Source: Laguncularia racemosa
Lineage: Eukaryota > Streptophyta > Magnoliopsida > Myrtales > Combretaceae
Direction: 5' to 3'
DNA: 64,000 bases
Assembly (NCBI GenBank): GCA_037954665.1
Contig: JBBMOL010000065.1
Location: forward strand, 1,178,001 to 1,242,000
Positions within the stretch are counted from its first letter, which is position 1; each line of letters starts with the position of its first letter. Below the pieces are notes generated by a model, which was not told the origin of the DNA, did not search any database, and worked only from the letters and a program-made list of their open reading frames with translations. This document shows, in pieces, positions 22,857 through 34,450 of the stretch. A program made the translations under genes and the position numbers.

Positions 22857-25800
22857 ATGGCTAGCAAGGCCATGAAATGGGGTGGTGGGTGGTCATGTAA
22901 TCTACCCATGGTGATGGATAGCATGATCCACTATCTTAGAAAAAAAAAAAGAAAATTTGTGTGAAAAACCAGTTGGGTTATAGTAAGTTTGCATAATCGA
23001 ATTATAAGTTGATGGATTTTTTTGCTCATATATATATATATATATATATAATTAATTAATTTTTGAGGATGGTAAGTCGCACCACCTACCAATGAAAGCA
23101 AATGGTCACCTACCCACTACCATGCATTGGTCATATAACCTACCTAGATAGTAGGTCACAAACCATTATACTTGAATGGTCTTCATTATGAACCTCAACT
23201 AAAGGGGTGGTCAACCACCATCTATAAAGGGCCTTATGACCCCCTCCCACTCCTTTCTTAGGTGGTGACAAATTGGTCCTTAGCCTTAGGGTGGCTGAAT
23301 AGGTGCTTTTCATTTTTTTGCCATTCTTCATTGTTTCTTTTTTATTTTTTATCATATCAGTTAATTAAATGTATTCAATAATATTTTTTTATTAAATTAA
23401 TTATTATAAAACCATTAGAAATTGGCATGCATCCTAAATGAATTGAATACTTAATGGACTTAATAGAAATCCTCTTTTATAAAATTTAAAAAACCTCAAT
23501 GGCTCAAAAAAAAAATTAAGGAGCCTAATAGAATAGTAAGTAAATATTAAAGATAATTTTTGTACTTTTTTTCATTTAAAATGGACATAGCTTATAGTGA
23601 TATGATATGTAGTTTGTAAGTTATAGGATGCAAAGTTTGAAAAATCGGTACTTAGAAATAAAGAAAGTAATAACAAAATACTATACTAAGGGATTGTACT
23701 ATTCTATGACTCCAAAGTGTTTTGAGGCTAAACAACACCCTATGTGCAAGTTATGACCATTTAGGAGATGTATTAGATTTTATTTTCAATGAAAGTATGT
23801 GTCTTAGCTTCCTAATGTTATAACACTTGTTAAAATTGAACATTATATGTAAAAGTAATATATGGTTTGAATTTCCAGCACAAATATAATTTTCTTCTAA
23901 TTTTCAAAACTAAAATATAGAATCAAACATTAAAATGCAAAAAACAAAAAAAATGTAAATGGTCATTAACTTTTACACTAATGAACACAAAAAAATGCAA
24001 CCAAAACTAAAACATATGTATACACACACACACACACCAAATTGCCAAAAATTAAAAATATAAGCACCCTAATGGTTTTATATCCAAAAAAGATTCATTT
24101 TCTTCTTCTTCTTCTTTTGTGACAACTTTTAAAACTTTACTCAAGAGGAAAAATCATGAAATATCCTAAAATGAGAAATTTAATAAAAAAGATATAAACT
24201 TAATATAAAAGTAAAGGTAGCTATAAAAAAAGATCAAAAGAGCTTGTTATGTAAGTCAAAGAAAGATAATATTAACTTTTTATAGTTACTATATGTCTAA
24301 AAAAGACTGACACACAAAAGTCTTAAACATATAAGATGCTAAATAAGATCTTTTTGTTTTATCGAAATAGATAAGGCATAATAACATGTTATAATGTATG
24401 ACATATGATCCGTATTAAATAATTTATACATTATACAACACTTTTAACTATTAAAGATATACTAGATTATCTCTCTATAAAATGAGAAACAAATGTGGAA
24501 ACATATCCCTTAAAATCTATAAATAGATCCTTAACCTCCTTTTCACAATTCACTCTAACATGAACTCTCTTATACAGTAGAGGAAGGAGAAAAGCTATAA
24601 AGACTCTAGCAAGACTATTGTGGAGGAATCAAGAAAGGGTGTTCTTTAAGAAAACAAAGATGATTGGTTACTATGTTTGCTTATTTGTGCATATTAAGAT
24701 AGATTTTATGCATTATATATATATATATATATATATATTCCATGTATGGAGATTCTAGAATGTGTTGAGTACTAAAATTAAATTATATAAACAATTACAT
24801 GGAATTCAGATAGACTTATATGCAAGAATATGAAATCAATAAGACCTAGACTTTAGCATTTATTGGACTCTAGAGAGCTGTAAATCCAAATCGTTTGGAC
24901 TCTAAGATCTATGAATTTGTATTTGTTAGATTATAAGGATCTACATATCAAACTTATTAGACTTTAGGGAACTTTTGATCTTGTAGGGGGGTAGGTCTAA
25001 CCGCAATGTGATCTTTATGCTACATGTAGACCTAAAGGAATGACGTGTAATGACATGTACAAGGATGATCAATGGTAAGTAGGCAGTCCTAGTAGGCTTA
25101 AACACACTAGTGATAGTTCTTCTAATAATTAATGGTTTGATCTTTCGAGAAGGTAATCTAGTAGAGTAATGACGTTTTTTCAAATTATCTCTCCTCTTCA
25201 AATAAGGAAAACTTGTGAATATTTATAGGGATTTGGTTGTTGATGTCATCCTTTGAATCATGTTAGTCATCAACAATCCAAACGAACCCCCTCTTAATAA
25301 AAAGAAGCATATATGGGCCATGCATGTAACCGAGCCTAGTAAAGTCCTTCTTTAAGTGTATGAGCCTCATAAGAAGGGTTGGTAATGGGCGGTCCATTCC
25401 AACGAGTCTTACTTCAAACCCGCTATGCCCAATCTCATATGATCATCCTAAGGTTACGGACTTAGCTCTTTAAGCCTTGCCACCTTAGCCCAAAAAGTTA
25501 AATTTAAATAATTAATGGGTATAACTCCCTAAATTGCATTTAGCACTCTATATTTTATCCCCTAATCAAAGCCTTTGTCAAAGGGGTTTAGGCATTACAT
25601 AAGCATTTCTAATGGCTAAGACATTGCTTGGTGCATATGCACTTATGGAATAGCTACACTATCGCCTACACATATTTACATAATTTACATTATAGGAGCC
25701 TAGTACCAATGTTGCAGACAATTTAGATTTTTTTTCCAGTATGTAAGTTTGCAGCACCATTTAATTGTACATATTACCTCGAGTCCAATCGTGAATAGAT

Positions 25801-26520
25801 ATTATCCCCCTGACATCAAATAAGTATCTAGTTGCATACATAGTCTGTGTTTTCACATTGTATTATGTGGAACATGTGATTGAAGAAACAAATATCCATC
25901 AAGCCCCTAAGGCCAAGCTCATATTTAAATATATAATTTAACATCAAATGATCTCAAAAGTTGTTGATTCATATAAATTCACATTAAGTCAAGCGTCTCT
26001 ACGGTGTGTATATTTGCAATGGTGAAAAACAACATTTAACTAACTCCCTCTCTTATTGGTAATCATTGTCATTTGGGGCTATCGACTTAATTTTTCTTTT
26101 CCAACTTAATTGAGAGCTAAAACCTTCTTTCATGAAATGATGACTTTAATTGAGGACTATAAATTTTTATCTGATGAGGCAAACAAAGACTTAAAGATTG
26201 CTTGTGGGAATAGGGTGCACACAACATATATAGGGGGTGATTATGGTTTGGACCCTTCACACACATGTAAATGTTCGTGAATAAATTGAGTTCTCATAGG
26301 CACAAGTGATTCTCTTCACAAGCTGCACTATGTTGCTGCAATACACTTCATGTATTGTCCTTCTAAAATTTGCATAAGTGCAACTGCTGCCATGAGCCTC
26401 ACTTTCTCATCGAACCTAAGGAGGTTGAAGAAATTCCTAAAATTGAAAGTCTTTAATAGTGCTGCAACGACGAGTGAGCATTCGTCATTTTTTACTTCAT
26501 CTAATTTCTCTTTTCCTTTA
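22857..26520. other. AT-rich intergenic region with microsatellites
   Basis: No gene was recognised. It contains TA dinucleotide runs at about 23029-23050 and 24713-24739, a CA run near 24021-24038 and a 31-bp minisatellite at 24863-24987. The stretch at 24480-24640 has CTATAAATAGATCC followed by a leader-like sequence, possibly a solo-LTR remnant. An 86-codon minus-strand frame at 24941-25201 overlaps the minisatellite edge and shows no similarity. Confidence 0.45.
24863..24987 (+). repeat. 31-bp degenerate minisatellite, 4 units
   Basis: Unit starts at 24863 (TTGGACTCTAGAG), 24895 (TTGGACTCTAAGA), 24926 (TTAGATTATAAGG) and 24957 (TTAGACTTTAGGG) are 32, 31 and 31 bases apart and continue with similar GATCTA or AGCTGTA words. 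The pattern is a decayed tandem repeat. Confidence 0.6.
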
Positions 26521-26559
26521 CGAACTTCGATAGGTGGTGTTAATGTTGCAGTGAAGTTA

Positions 26560-26990
26560 TAATGGTGAGGTTGTAATAATGATGATGGTAATGATAGTAG
26601 TAGCAAAGGTGGTGATGTAACAGTGGTAATGGTTATGGCAACAATATGAGGGCACTAATGATAATGGTAGTGTTTATGTTGGTCATTACAGCTAATATTG
26701 TGGGGGTAACAAGTTGGTAGCGATCAGTGGTGATGTGATAATGATGATAATCTACTAGATATAGATGGTAACAATACCAATGACATTGCCGGTGGTGATG
26801 ATGCTAGTGCAAAGGCAATGGTGATGCTAGTTGTAACAACATCAATGATCGTCTTAAAGTTGCAAAGATCATGATAGTAATGTAGATGTGATGATCATGG
26901 GAGTAAGTTGGTGGTGGTATAAGGGTAGAGTTTGTGATGATGGTAGTGGTGCTATGATGAAGGTGGTGGTGGTGGCCAATGTTATTTTAA
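26560..26990 (+). repeat. GGT/GAT trinucleotide-rich low-complexity block
   Basis: The block is dominated by ATGGTGATG, GGTGGTGG and GATGATAATG words on the plus strand. An ACC/ATC-rich block of similar length at 31830-32130 has the opposite orientation. The gypsy element at 27141-31227 lies between the two. Neither block has plausible coding content. Confidence 0.6.
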
Positions 26991-27135
26991 TGAAAGTAAA
27001 ATTGTCACATAATTGTAAAGACTTGTTCCCCCATTTAAACTGAGTAACTATACCATTTAAGAAAATTTATTATTGAACAAATGTCACATTTGGTTCATGA
27101 AACTTGTCCATTTTTACAATTTACTAATTGAGGTT

Positions 27136-27140
27136 TAAAA
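27136..27140 (+). repeat. Left 5-bp target duplication of the gypsy element
   Basis: TAAAA immediately before the 5' LTR; the same five bases follow the 3' LTR at 31228-31232. Confidence 0.85.
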
Positions 27141-27772
27141 TGATGAAGATCACACTAGGAGGATTGATCCAAGATGATCAAAGACAAGTTAGGAAGATTG
27201 GAGCAAGGAGCACGACCTTATTTGAAGTGCAAAACGTGAAGGCGGAAGTCAAGGAAGAGATCAAAGGCTGATTGCTTTAGAATCACTGAAGGCCGTTGGC
27301 TTAAATGGCCAGCATGGGAAGAAGGCGGCATGGCCTAAGTGGCCCACTTACATGCAATTTTTAGGTCGGCTTTGTAATATTTTAGGCCACCAATGTATAA
27401 TGTTTTCCTTAGTTGCATTAGGGTTTTTTTTTTATGTTGTTTTATTTATTTTTTATTGTGAGACAATAAATAGTCGTCAAACACTCATTTGTAATGATCT
27501 TTTTGGAAAAATTTATTCACAAATTAAGAGATTACTTCTCTTTGTTTCTTGAAAGAACTAATCAAACTTATTGGATTTTGAATCCATGGCATTCATCCAA
27601 ACTTATCAATCAATCGTTCCATAATTGATTGTGGCGTTATCACTTATACCAAGGTTCTTATCTCATTTATAAACAACAGTTGCGGTTTTCATCATTCTTG
27701 ATAGATCCATAGGTTGTGAGATTAGCAAATCTAGTTATCGGGTTTTGTCACTGGTTGGCATGGTTTGCATCA
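27141..27772 (+). repeat. 5' LTR of the gypsy element
   Basis: 632 bp, starting TGATGAAGATCACAC and ending TTTGCATCA. It shares long blocks with 30543-31227, including GACAATAAATAGTCGTCAAA (GACTATAAATAGTCG in the other copy), which is probably the TATA region, and a TTCTTGAAAGAACTAATC segment. Confidence 0.9.
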
Positions 27773-28326
27773 ATTTGGTATCAGAGCAATCAGGTTTATT
27801 AGGATTGCCTATCTTACTATTGCAATTTTTTGTTCTTAAATCTAGGATTTAGATAAAAAAAATCATTCTTTGGATTGATCTGCAAGTAGATTTCAATTTG
27901 ATTGTTATTAGTGTTTAAAAGGAATCGTACATATTTCCTTTCTCAAGAATAAAAAAGAAAATTCATATATAAAAAAATTGTATAAAAAAAGGAAAATTGT
28001 TGTCAATTGGGTTGTGTTGACTGAGAATTGGAGATTGAGCAAGGTTGTGTTACTGTTCGTGATTTAGATTTTTTTGTGATCCTTAGTTGAATTATTGGCA
28101 TTATGTGAATATTATCAAATCGTGTTACAAAACTACTGTTGGGAAAGTTGGGTAGATTCCTATGGGAAAAAATCTAATTGAATTGTTAGTTCCAAAGAAC
28201 CGAAAAGAGGAATTTTTGAGTCGGTAAGGCTTGGTGAGAACAGTAGAGCGATTTGAGTGAAACACGTGAGCGAGTGAATTTGATAGATTTTATTTTATTA
28301 CTCCTAACATTTTCTTATGCAACACT

Positions 28327-29382
28327 ATGTTGAATAGAAATTCTCCTGAAAGTGTAATGAGGGGAATTGATACAAAATTGATCATGGAAACTCTAACAAG
28401 TGAGATGAGAAGAATGTTTAAAGCGAAGATGGATCAATCTCATGAGCAGATGGAGCAAAACTTTGAGCAATCAAATATTGCTTCTACAGGGTGTAGGAGG
28501 GATAAAATGCCAAAAGAGGTAGTCCGCATGGAGGAAGATGAATGGGATAGGGAAGGATTTGTAGTTGAATCTGATTAGGATTCATTTGTGGGCTATAGGG
28601 GGAATGTAAGGTGGAATAGAGGAGTTAGGAATGAAGAAGATAACAACTTGGGAAATATAAAGATGAAAACCCCTTCCTTCCAAGGGAAGAATGACCTTGA
28701 GGTGTATTTGGAGTGGGAGAAGAAAGTGGAGTTGATTTTTAAGTGCCGCAACTATTCTGAAGCCAAAAAGGTAAAACTTGCTGCCAATTAATTTTCTAAT
28801 TATGTAATTGTTTGGTAGGATCGGCTTTTATTAAATAGGATGAGGAATAAGGAACCACTAGTATGCACATGGGAGGAGATGAAGAGGATTATGAGGAAAA
28901 GATTTGTACTTACATACTACTATAGGGAATTGTACAGCAAATTACAAACCCTTAAGCAAGGCAATAGTAGTCTAGAAGAATATCATAAGGAGATGGAGGT
29001 TATCATGATCAGGGCTAATAATGAGGAAGACCGAGACACAACTATGATCAAGTTCTTAGCTAGCTTGAATAAGGAGATTCAAAATGTGGTGGAGTTGCAG
29101 CATTATGTGGAACTGGAGGATATGGTTTATATGGCTATTAAAGTTGCGAAGCAACTCAAGTGGAAGGGCAGTAACACCACATGTCCCATATCGAGTTCTT
29201 CAAATTGAAGAGCTGAAACAAAGGAGAAGGAGGAGAAACAACCTCATTCTAAACCACTGCCAAAACAAACATCAAACTTGGCATCTCATGAGACTAGAGG
29301 TAAATCCGATCATTCTACTTCTAGGAATTGCAATATTAAATGTTTTAAGTGTCAGGATAGAGGACACTTAGCTAATTAATGT
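28327..29382 (+). pseudogene. Degenerate gypsy gag with CCHC zinc knuckle
   Basis: Broken frames read as a plant gypsy gag. After a polar N-terminal part come KTPSFQGKNDLEVYLEWEKK, YREL.SKLQTLKQG, SLEEYHKEMEVIMIRAN and DTTMIKFLASLNKEIQNVVE. A zinc knuckle CFKCQDRGHLAN-stop-CPNRR lies at 29341-29382 with all four C-C-H-C ligands but a TAA inside. At least three stops or frameshifts interrupt it (near 28576, 28789 and 29374). Gag would normally form the virus-like particle that packages the element RNA. Confidence 0.85.
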
Positions 29383-29589
29383 CCAAATAGAAGAGTTATG
29401 ATAATGAGGGATAATGGAGAAATTGAAACTAATAGTGGTTCAGATCATGATTCTATGCCACTATTAGAGGATGATGATGGGGAGGAGTATGCTATTGAGG
29501 GGGAGTTATTAGTAGCCATGAGAGCCTTGATTGTACAAGTTAGAGGAGAGGAAAATGTGCAATGGGGGAATATCTTTCATACTAGATGC

Positions 29590-29870
29590 TTAGTTTAGAA
29601 TAAGGTATATAGTGTGATTATAGATGGTGGGAGTTATACAAATGTTGCTAGCACGACCATGGTGGAAAAATAGAGGCTTCCTACAATTAAACATCCTCGT
29701 CCTTATAAATTGTAATGGCTGAATGATAGTGGTAAAGTGAGAGTCACAAAACAGGTGTTGGTTTCTTTTAGCATTAAAAAGTATAGGGATGAAGTGCTAT
29801 GTGAAGTAGTTCCAATGCAAACTATGCACTTGTTATTAGGGAGGCCATGACAATTTAATAGGTAAGTAAA
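29590..29870 (+). pseudogene. Degenerate gypsy aspartic protease
   Basis: The sequence encodes a worn protease with IIDGGSYTNVAS, typical of plant chromovirus-type elements where DGGS replaces the classic DTG or DSG. It then reads VLVSFSIKKYRDEVLCEVVP and MQTMHLLLGRP, the usual end of the domain. Several stops interrupt it (for example the TAG in VEK-stop-RLP). Confidence 0.75.
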
Positions 29871-29934
29871 ACATTATGGATTCACCAACAAGTATTGATT
29901 TGTACATGATCAGAAACTTATTACTCTTTGTCCT

Positions 29935-30318
29935 TTGATACCTAGTGAGGTTTATAAAGACCAAGTGAGGATACAGAAAGAGAGAGAACAAAAGAGAATG
30001 AGTGGTACAAATAAACCGAGTACTATTATAGAAGAAAAAGAGAGAGAACAAACAAGAGTGAGTGATAAAAATAAATTGAGTATTATTACAGAGGAAAAAA
30101 AAAAGAGGGGAAAAAGATTGAGTGCTGAGAAAAAAGTAGAGTGGAAAGAGAATTTTTATGCGAGGGCCAGTGAGGTTAAAAATGCTCTGTTTTCAAGAAC
30201 AAAAAGATCTGCTCAGGTTCATGAGAAGGCCAAGCTCAATGTTGAGCGACAGGAGAAGCAATGTGCCAAACGCGCCAATAAAGGGTGTTGTCCAATACTC
30301 TTTGAACCCGAAGATTAG
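29935..30318 (+). pseudogene. In-frame fusion of protease-RT linker to integrase tail (deletion junction)
   Basis: A 127-codon frame begins in the charged linker that normally lies between protease and RT (PSEVYKDQVRIQKEREQK ... WKENFYARASEVKNALFS). From about VHEKAKLNVERQEKQCAKRA onwards it matches the end of integrase (HEKxxxxIExxxxQYxKxANKGxxxxxFEPGD). The RT, RNase H and integrase core expected between these parts are absent, so an internal deletion joined them near 30200-30220 without breaking the frame. It ends at TAG after FEPED, where intact elements read FEPGDWV. Confidence 0.75.
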
Positions 30319-30542
30319 GTTTAGGCACGCATGAGTCAAAAGCGATTCCCAACATAAAGGCGATCAAAACGACTTCCAAGAAGCAAGGGCCCATTCTGAG
30401 TCTTCGAGTGCATCAACGACAATGATTACAGATTGAAATTGCCAAGTAAGTATCAAACTAGTATTATTTTTTATATTACTGACTTGAGTTCTTATAATGC
30501 AGGTGATGATTTGAGGACAAATCCTTTTCAAGAGGAGGGGAA

Positions 30543-31227
30543 TGATGAAGATCACATTAGGAGGATTGGTCCAAGGATGATCAAAGATAAGTTAACAAGA
30601 TTAAAGCAAGGAGCATGACCCTATTTGAAGTGCGGAACGCAAAGGCAGAAGTCGAGGAAGAGATCAAAGGCCGGCAATTTCAGAAACACTGAAGGCTGTT
30701 GGCTTTGGCGGTTTAGGTCGCCAGCATGAGAAGAAGGTTGTCGACCTAAGTGGCCAGCGTAAATTACATAAAGGTTGGCTTGGGTTAGTAAGTAAGTCAC
30801 TAGCTTACATGTAATTTTTAGGCTGGCTTTGTAATATTTTAGGCCGCGTAGTATATAATGTTTTCCTTAATTGCATTAAGGTTTTTTTTATGTCATTTTA
30901 TTTACTTTTTATTGTGAGACTATAAATAGTCGTCAAACACTCATTTGTAAGGATCATTTTGGAAAAGTTTCTTCACAAATTGAGAGATTACTTCTCTTTG
31001 GTTCTTGAAAGAACTAATCGAACTTATCAAATTTAAATCCGTGGTGTTCGTCCAAAGTTATCAATCGATCATTCCATAATTGATTATGGCGTTCTTACTT
31101 ATACCAAGGTTCTTGTCTTGTTTATGAACAACAGGTCGTAATTTCCATCGTTCTTAATAAATCCATAGGTTGTGAGATTAGCAAATCTAGTTGTCGAGTT
31201 TCGTCATAGGTTGTAGGGTTCACATCA
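30543..31227 (+). repeat. 3' LTR of the gypsy element
   Basis: 685 bp, starting TGATGAAGATCACATT and ending TTCACATCA, followed by the TAAAA duplication at 31228-31232. It is about 53 bp longer than the 5' LTR, mainly from an extra segment near 30730-30800. The two LTRs differ at many positions, so the insertion is not young. Confidence 0.9.
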
Positions 31228-31232
31228 TAAAA
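31228..31232 (+). repeat. Right 5-bp target duplication of the gypsy element
   Basis: TAAAA, matching 27136-27140. Confidence 0.85.
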
Positions 31233-31829
31233 GTACCAATTTACTATGTATAAATCTTTTAATATCATTTATAATATCTAGTTATGACAATTAATTACAA
31301 AAATGAGTAAAATTTAGATAGTTAATTGCACAAATAGGCAAAATTTAAGCATTAAATCAATATTTTGAAACTTTAGGTAATTAATTACAAAAAGAGTAAA
31401 GTTCAAGTACCGAATATAACATTCCCCCATTATTCTCTATGGCGAAGGAATATAATAGTTTCTTGAAACAACCATTTCTAAGTCATAATTTTAGAAAACA
31501 AGGGAATAAAGGATATTACAAAAATAACAATTCTAATCCCTTTTTATCATGTTGTAGCAAACGATATGTAATGAAGCGACTTAAGATAGAAAAAGAAAGT
31601 ATTGATTTTCACACCATCATAGAATTAGGTTTGCAATTTTTTTAAGGTAATAGATGTGATAAAACTTATTGCCTTATGCTTAGTTTATATAATAAGTTTG
31701 GTAGTTGTCAAAAAACCCCTTACAATAATGAACGAATATTGAAATTTTTGTCAAGGCCTTGTGAATGTTACAAAAATTATTAGACAAAATAAAATAAAAT
31801 CTCTTAACAAAGACCATAAACCTCTTCTT
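31233..31829. other. AT-rich spacer, no gene seen
   Basis: Near 31266-31410 there are repeats of AATTA(C/G)-type words with GTAAAATTTA, giving weak internal repetition. A 68-codon frame at 31439-31645 has no similarity. Confidence 0.4.
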
Positions 31830-32130
31830 TTCTATTACCACCGATATTACTACTATGACCTCAATAGAAATATCGCTATTACCATTGTTGTCACTGTCAC
31901 ATTATCACCACCACCATGAGTAAGGCATTACTACCAAGGCACTATCAACATTGTGCTATTACTACTATGTCACCATATCTATTATTATCATTACCACCAT
32001 CACTATTATACTATTACCAAGTATTATTGCCATCATGAAAACTATCAACTCATTGTATCGTCACTATTAACAATGCTACCATTATTATCTCTATTGCTAT
32101 CGCTACGATGGTAGTGGAAGCAACTAGGTG
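31830..32130 (+). repeat. ACC/ATC-rich low-complexity block
   Basis: Rich in TTACCACC, ATTACTACTA and CACCACCACCATG words. It is the inverse in composition of the GGT/GAT block at 26560-26990. Confidence 0.55.
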
Positions 32131-33588
32131 TTAACAATTGTGGTAGTAAGATAGTGATGATAGTGGCCTAGTGGCAATAGAGGTAAAGTGATGGTCATAC
32201 AACAAATACTATAAAGTCTAGTAAGAAATGTTGTGTAGACTAAATAGTAGAAAATACAAAAAATTTTGTACCATACCTAGCACATTAAATGCAGTATAAC
32301 AAGCATCTGCCATATTATTCTCCTTGTATCAAACTCATACACCTTTTACAAAGGGGGGGCTAAATTGACTTAGCTCTACGTGGCTAGGTGTAGGTTTGGT
32401 CCAATGTACTCATGTCTTTGAGGCTAGTTCTAAGATGAGTGTGGATCAAACTCAACTTGTGCTTATATTTACTTTATGTTGCTTAATGCTCCTCACTTTA
32501 TGTTGTATTATCCCATAGATTAAATACTACCTATGTACATTGAGAAATAGCTATTAAAAAACAATAATAGTTAATAGCTTTTTAAAAAAGGAAAATGCCA
32601 ATAAATGTTTGAGATATAAATAAAAAAGGGATTGAAAAAACAACAAGTAAAGAAATTACGTTGTAAGTTTATTACTTTTCTAAATGATTAGATGACATTT
32701 TATCTTTTCTTGAAAAATGGAACATTGAAGCATTCAAATCAACCACTGTTCTTGAACTCTTTATACAATATGAAACACATTTCATTGAGGTTTGCACATA
32801 CTAGAAATCCATTATACTACAAACAAAGAATGCATTTCAATATCCATATTAGATAACTTCATTCAAATGCAAAATCTAAGATCAAATTCAATTGTGAGGA
32901 GTTTAATAAACATCTTCAAAGGTCTTTTTGAAAACAAATATCAGTCTTCCATCAATGTCTCTAACAAGTCTTCCAGAAAAAGCACTATCAATAGACAAAG
33001 ATGCATCTCTATTCATTTTCAAGCAACCTGCACAAGGATTACACCCCCAAACAAGGTACTTGTTGTCAATCTAATTTTTTTTCCTTACCTACCACTCCAA
33101 AAACAAATATACAATCTAATTTGACTCTATCGGGAAGCTACGAAGTAAGAACTAAATGTAAAAGGAAATAAGTTAATAACAATAGCTAAACTCTAGTATG
33201 CTTTAAACTGAGTGAATACTCAAGTCTTTTAAACATTCAAAAAAAAATTGGGAAGAAAGTTGATTTCACATAATCTTTATGTTTGTATTTTGAGGATCTC
33301 CAATAAAGTAAATGAGGCAAACCATAAAAATTTCCTAAAATAGGCAAAGAAATCATTGATAAGAGTCCCTTTTATATTATTCTCAAAGTCGAATCTCCAA
33401 AGAAACAATGTTCAATGAATTCACATCATTTTTGCAAAACCAACAATGTAACATGAGTTGAACACCTTTTTTGGCAAATTATCATTTATAAGGTCTACTT
33501 TTTCAAATAATTTCCACATGCATACAAAAACTTTAGTGGGAATTTGCTTGATCAAAAGGCATGATAGATTAAGTAAAGAAGAAAGATT

Positions 33589-33590
<2 letters not shown>
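32131..33590. other. AT-rich spacer, no gene seen
   Basis: A 110-codon frame at 32792-33124 translates to a peptide with segments such as SISILDNFIQMQNLRSNS and SINVSNKSSRK, but no recognisable domain. The wording (ATGCAAAATCTAAGATC, AACACCTTTTTTGGCA) suggests an old retroelement or gene relic; I cannot identify it. Confidence 0.35.
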
Positions 33591-33591
<1 letters not shown>

Positions 33592-33639
<48 letters not shown>

Positions 33640-33645
33640 ATATAT
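33592..33645 (+). repeat. TA microsatellite
   Basis: Roughly 20 consecutive TA units at 33592-33630, followed by TGTATGTATATATAT. The overlapping IYIYIY reading frames on both strands are artefacts of this repeat. Confidence 0.95.
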
Positions 33646-34450
33646 TTCCATGCGCCATTACTTGAAAAGGACCATCGTTGGAAAGTGTTTGAGATGTTTG
33701 TTAAGATATTAGATAAAAAAAAATGTAAGACACTTTTCGTTGGTAAAATGAAATAAGGTAGGAATAAAATTGCAATTCTTATAAAATAGAATAAAGAAGT
33801 AATGGCCAAATGGCATGGAATATATGGGTTTGAGTCCTCCTCCCCCTCTATTCGTATGTGATACATAGTAGTTGAAACCCCCTCTCCCCCTAAATAAAAT
33901 AAAATAAAATAATAATAGCAAAAAAAACTCAGTTTTTCAAAGTCAGCAAGTTAATAAAAAACAAAATGAGAATTCTTAAGAAAGTAATTGAGTGCATGTT
34001 TTTAAAATTTAAAGGTTAAATTAGAGATAATTTTAAAAACACAGGAGTAGAAATTTCAAACTTAACTATTTTGCTTTTCAACTCAGTTTTATCAAGACAA
34101 TTTCAAAAAGAAGTTTAAAAAACCTTAAACCCCAAATTAACAACATTAAGTAAAAATGAAGTTTCCCAATTAGATTAGAAGGTAACTTAGAAGGTTAGTG
34201 AAAATAAAGTTCTCTAAGTTAGGTTTAAGGGTAACTTAGAAAGTAGGACTAAATTCCATAAATGACCCTTTACTTGAAACCCACATAAAGAAAAAGTTTT
34301 CAAAACATAATGAGGAATATTATAATAACAAATTTTTTACTTAAAGCAAAATTCTAAGTTTTAGAATAAATTTCTCAAAAATGGCTAGAATGCCCCTATA
34401 CATGATTTTTAAGGAAATGGTTAAAAATCGTGTTTGATCAATTAAAATAA
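33646..34450. other. AT-rich spacer, no gene seen
   Basis: Contains only chance frames (104 codons minus at 33552-33866, partly the TA repeat). No recognised element. Confidence 0.4.

Larger units (their letters stand above)
27141..31227 (+). mobile_element. Ty3/gypsy retrotransposon with RT-IN core deleted
   Basis: The element is flanked by an exact TAAAA duplication and bounded by LTRs starting TGATGAAGATCACA and ending in ATCA. It has a TGGTATCAGAGC primer-binding site at 27776-27787, complementary to initiator tRNA-Met, and a purine tract AGAGGAGGGGAA before the 3' LTR. Inside, in order, are a gag with a CCHC zinc knuckle, an aspartic protease (IDGGSYTNVAS) and the protease-RT linker. 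The integrase C-terminal tail comes next (NDNDYRLKLPSKYQ and DLSSYNAGDDLRTNPF, in a worn form). Reverse transcriptase, RNase H and the integrase catalytic domain are missing. Gag and protease carry stop codons, so it is not autonomous. It is a plus-strand element of about 4.1 kb. Confidence 0.92.

Noticed and set aside
26328..26606. 92-codon minus-strand frame with a DEKVRLMAAVALMQIL segment
   Set aside because: It looks mildly protein-like but adjoins the trinucleotide-rich block, overlaps an opposite-strand frame and has no recognisable family.
33458..33866. Frames encoding long IYIYIY stretches on both strands
   Set aside because: Produced by the TA microsatellite at 33592-33645.
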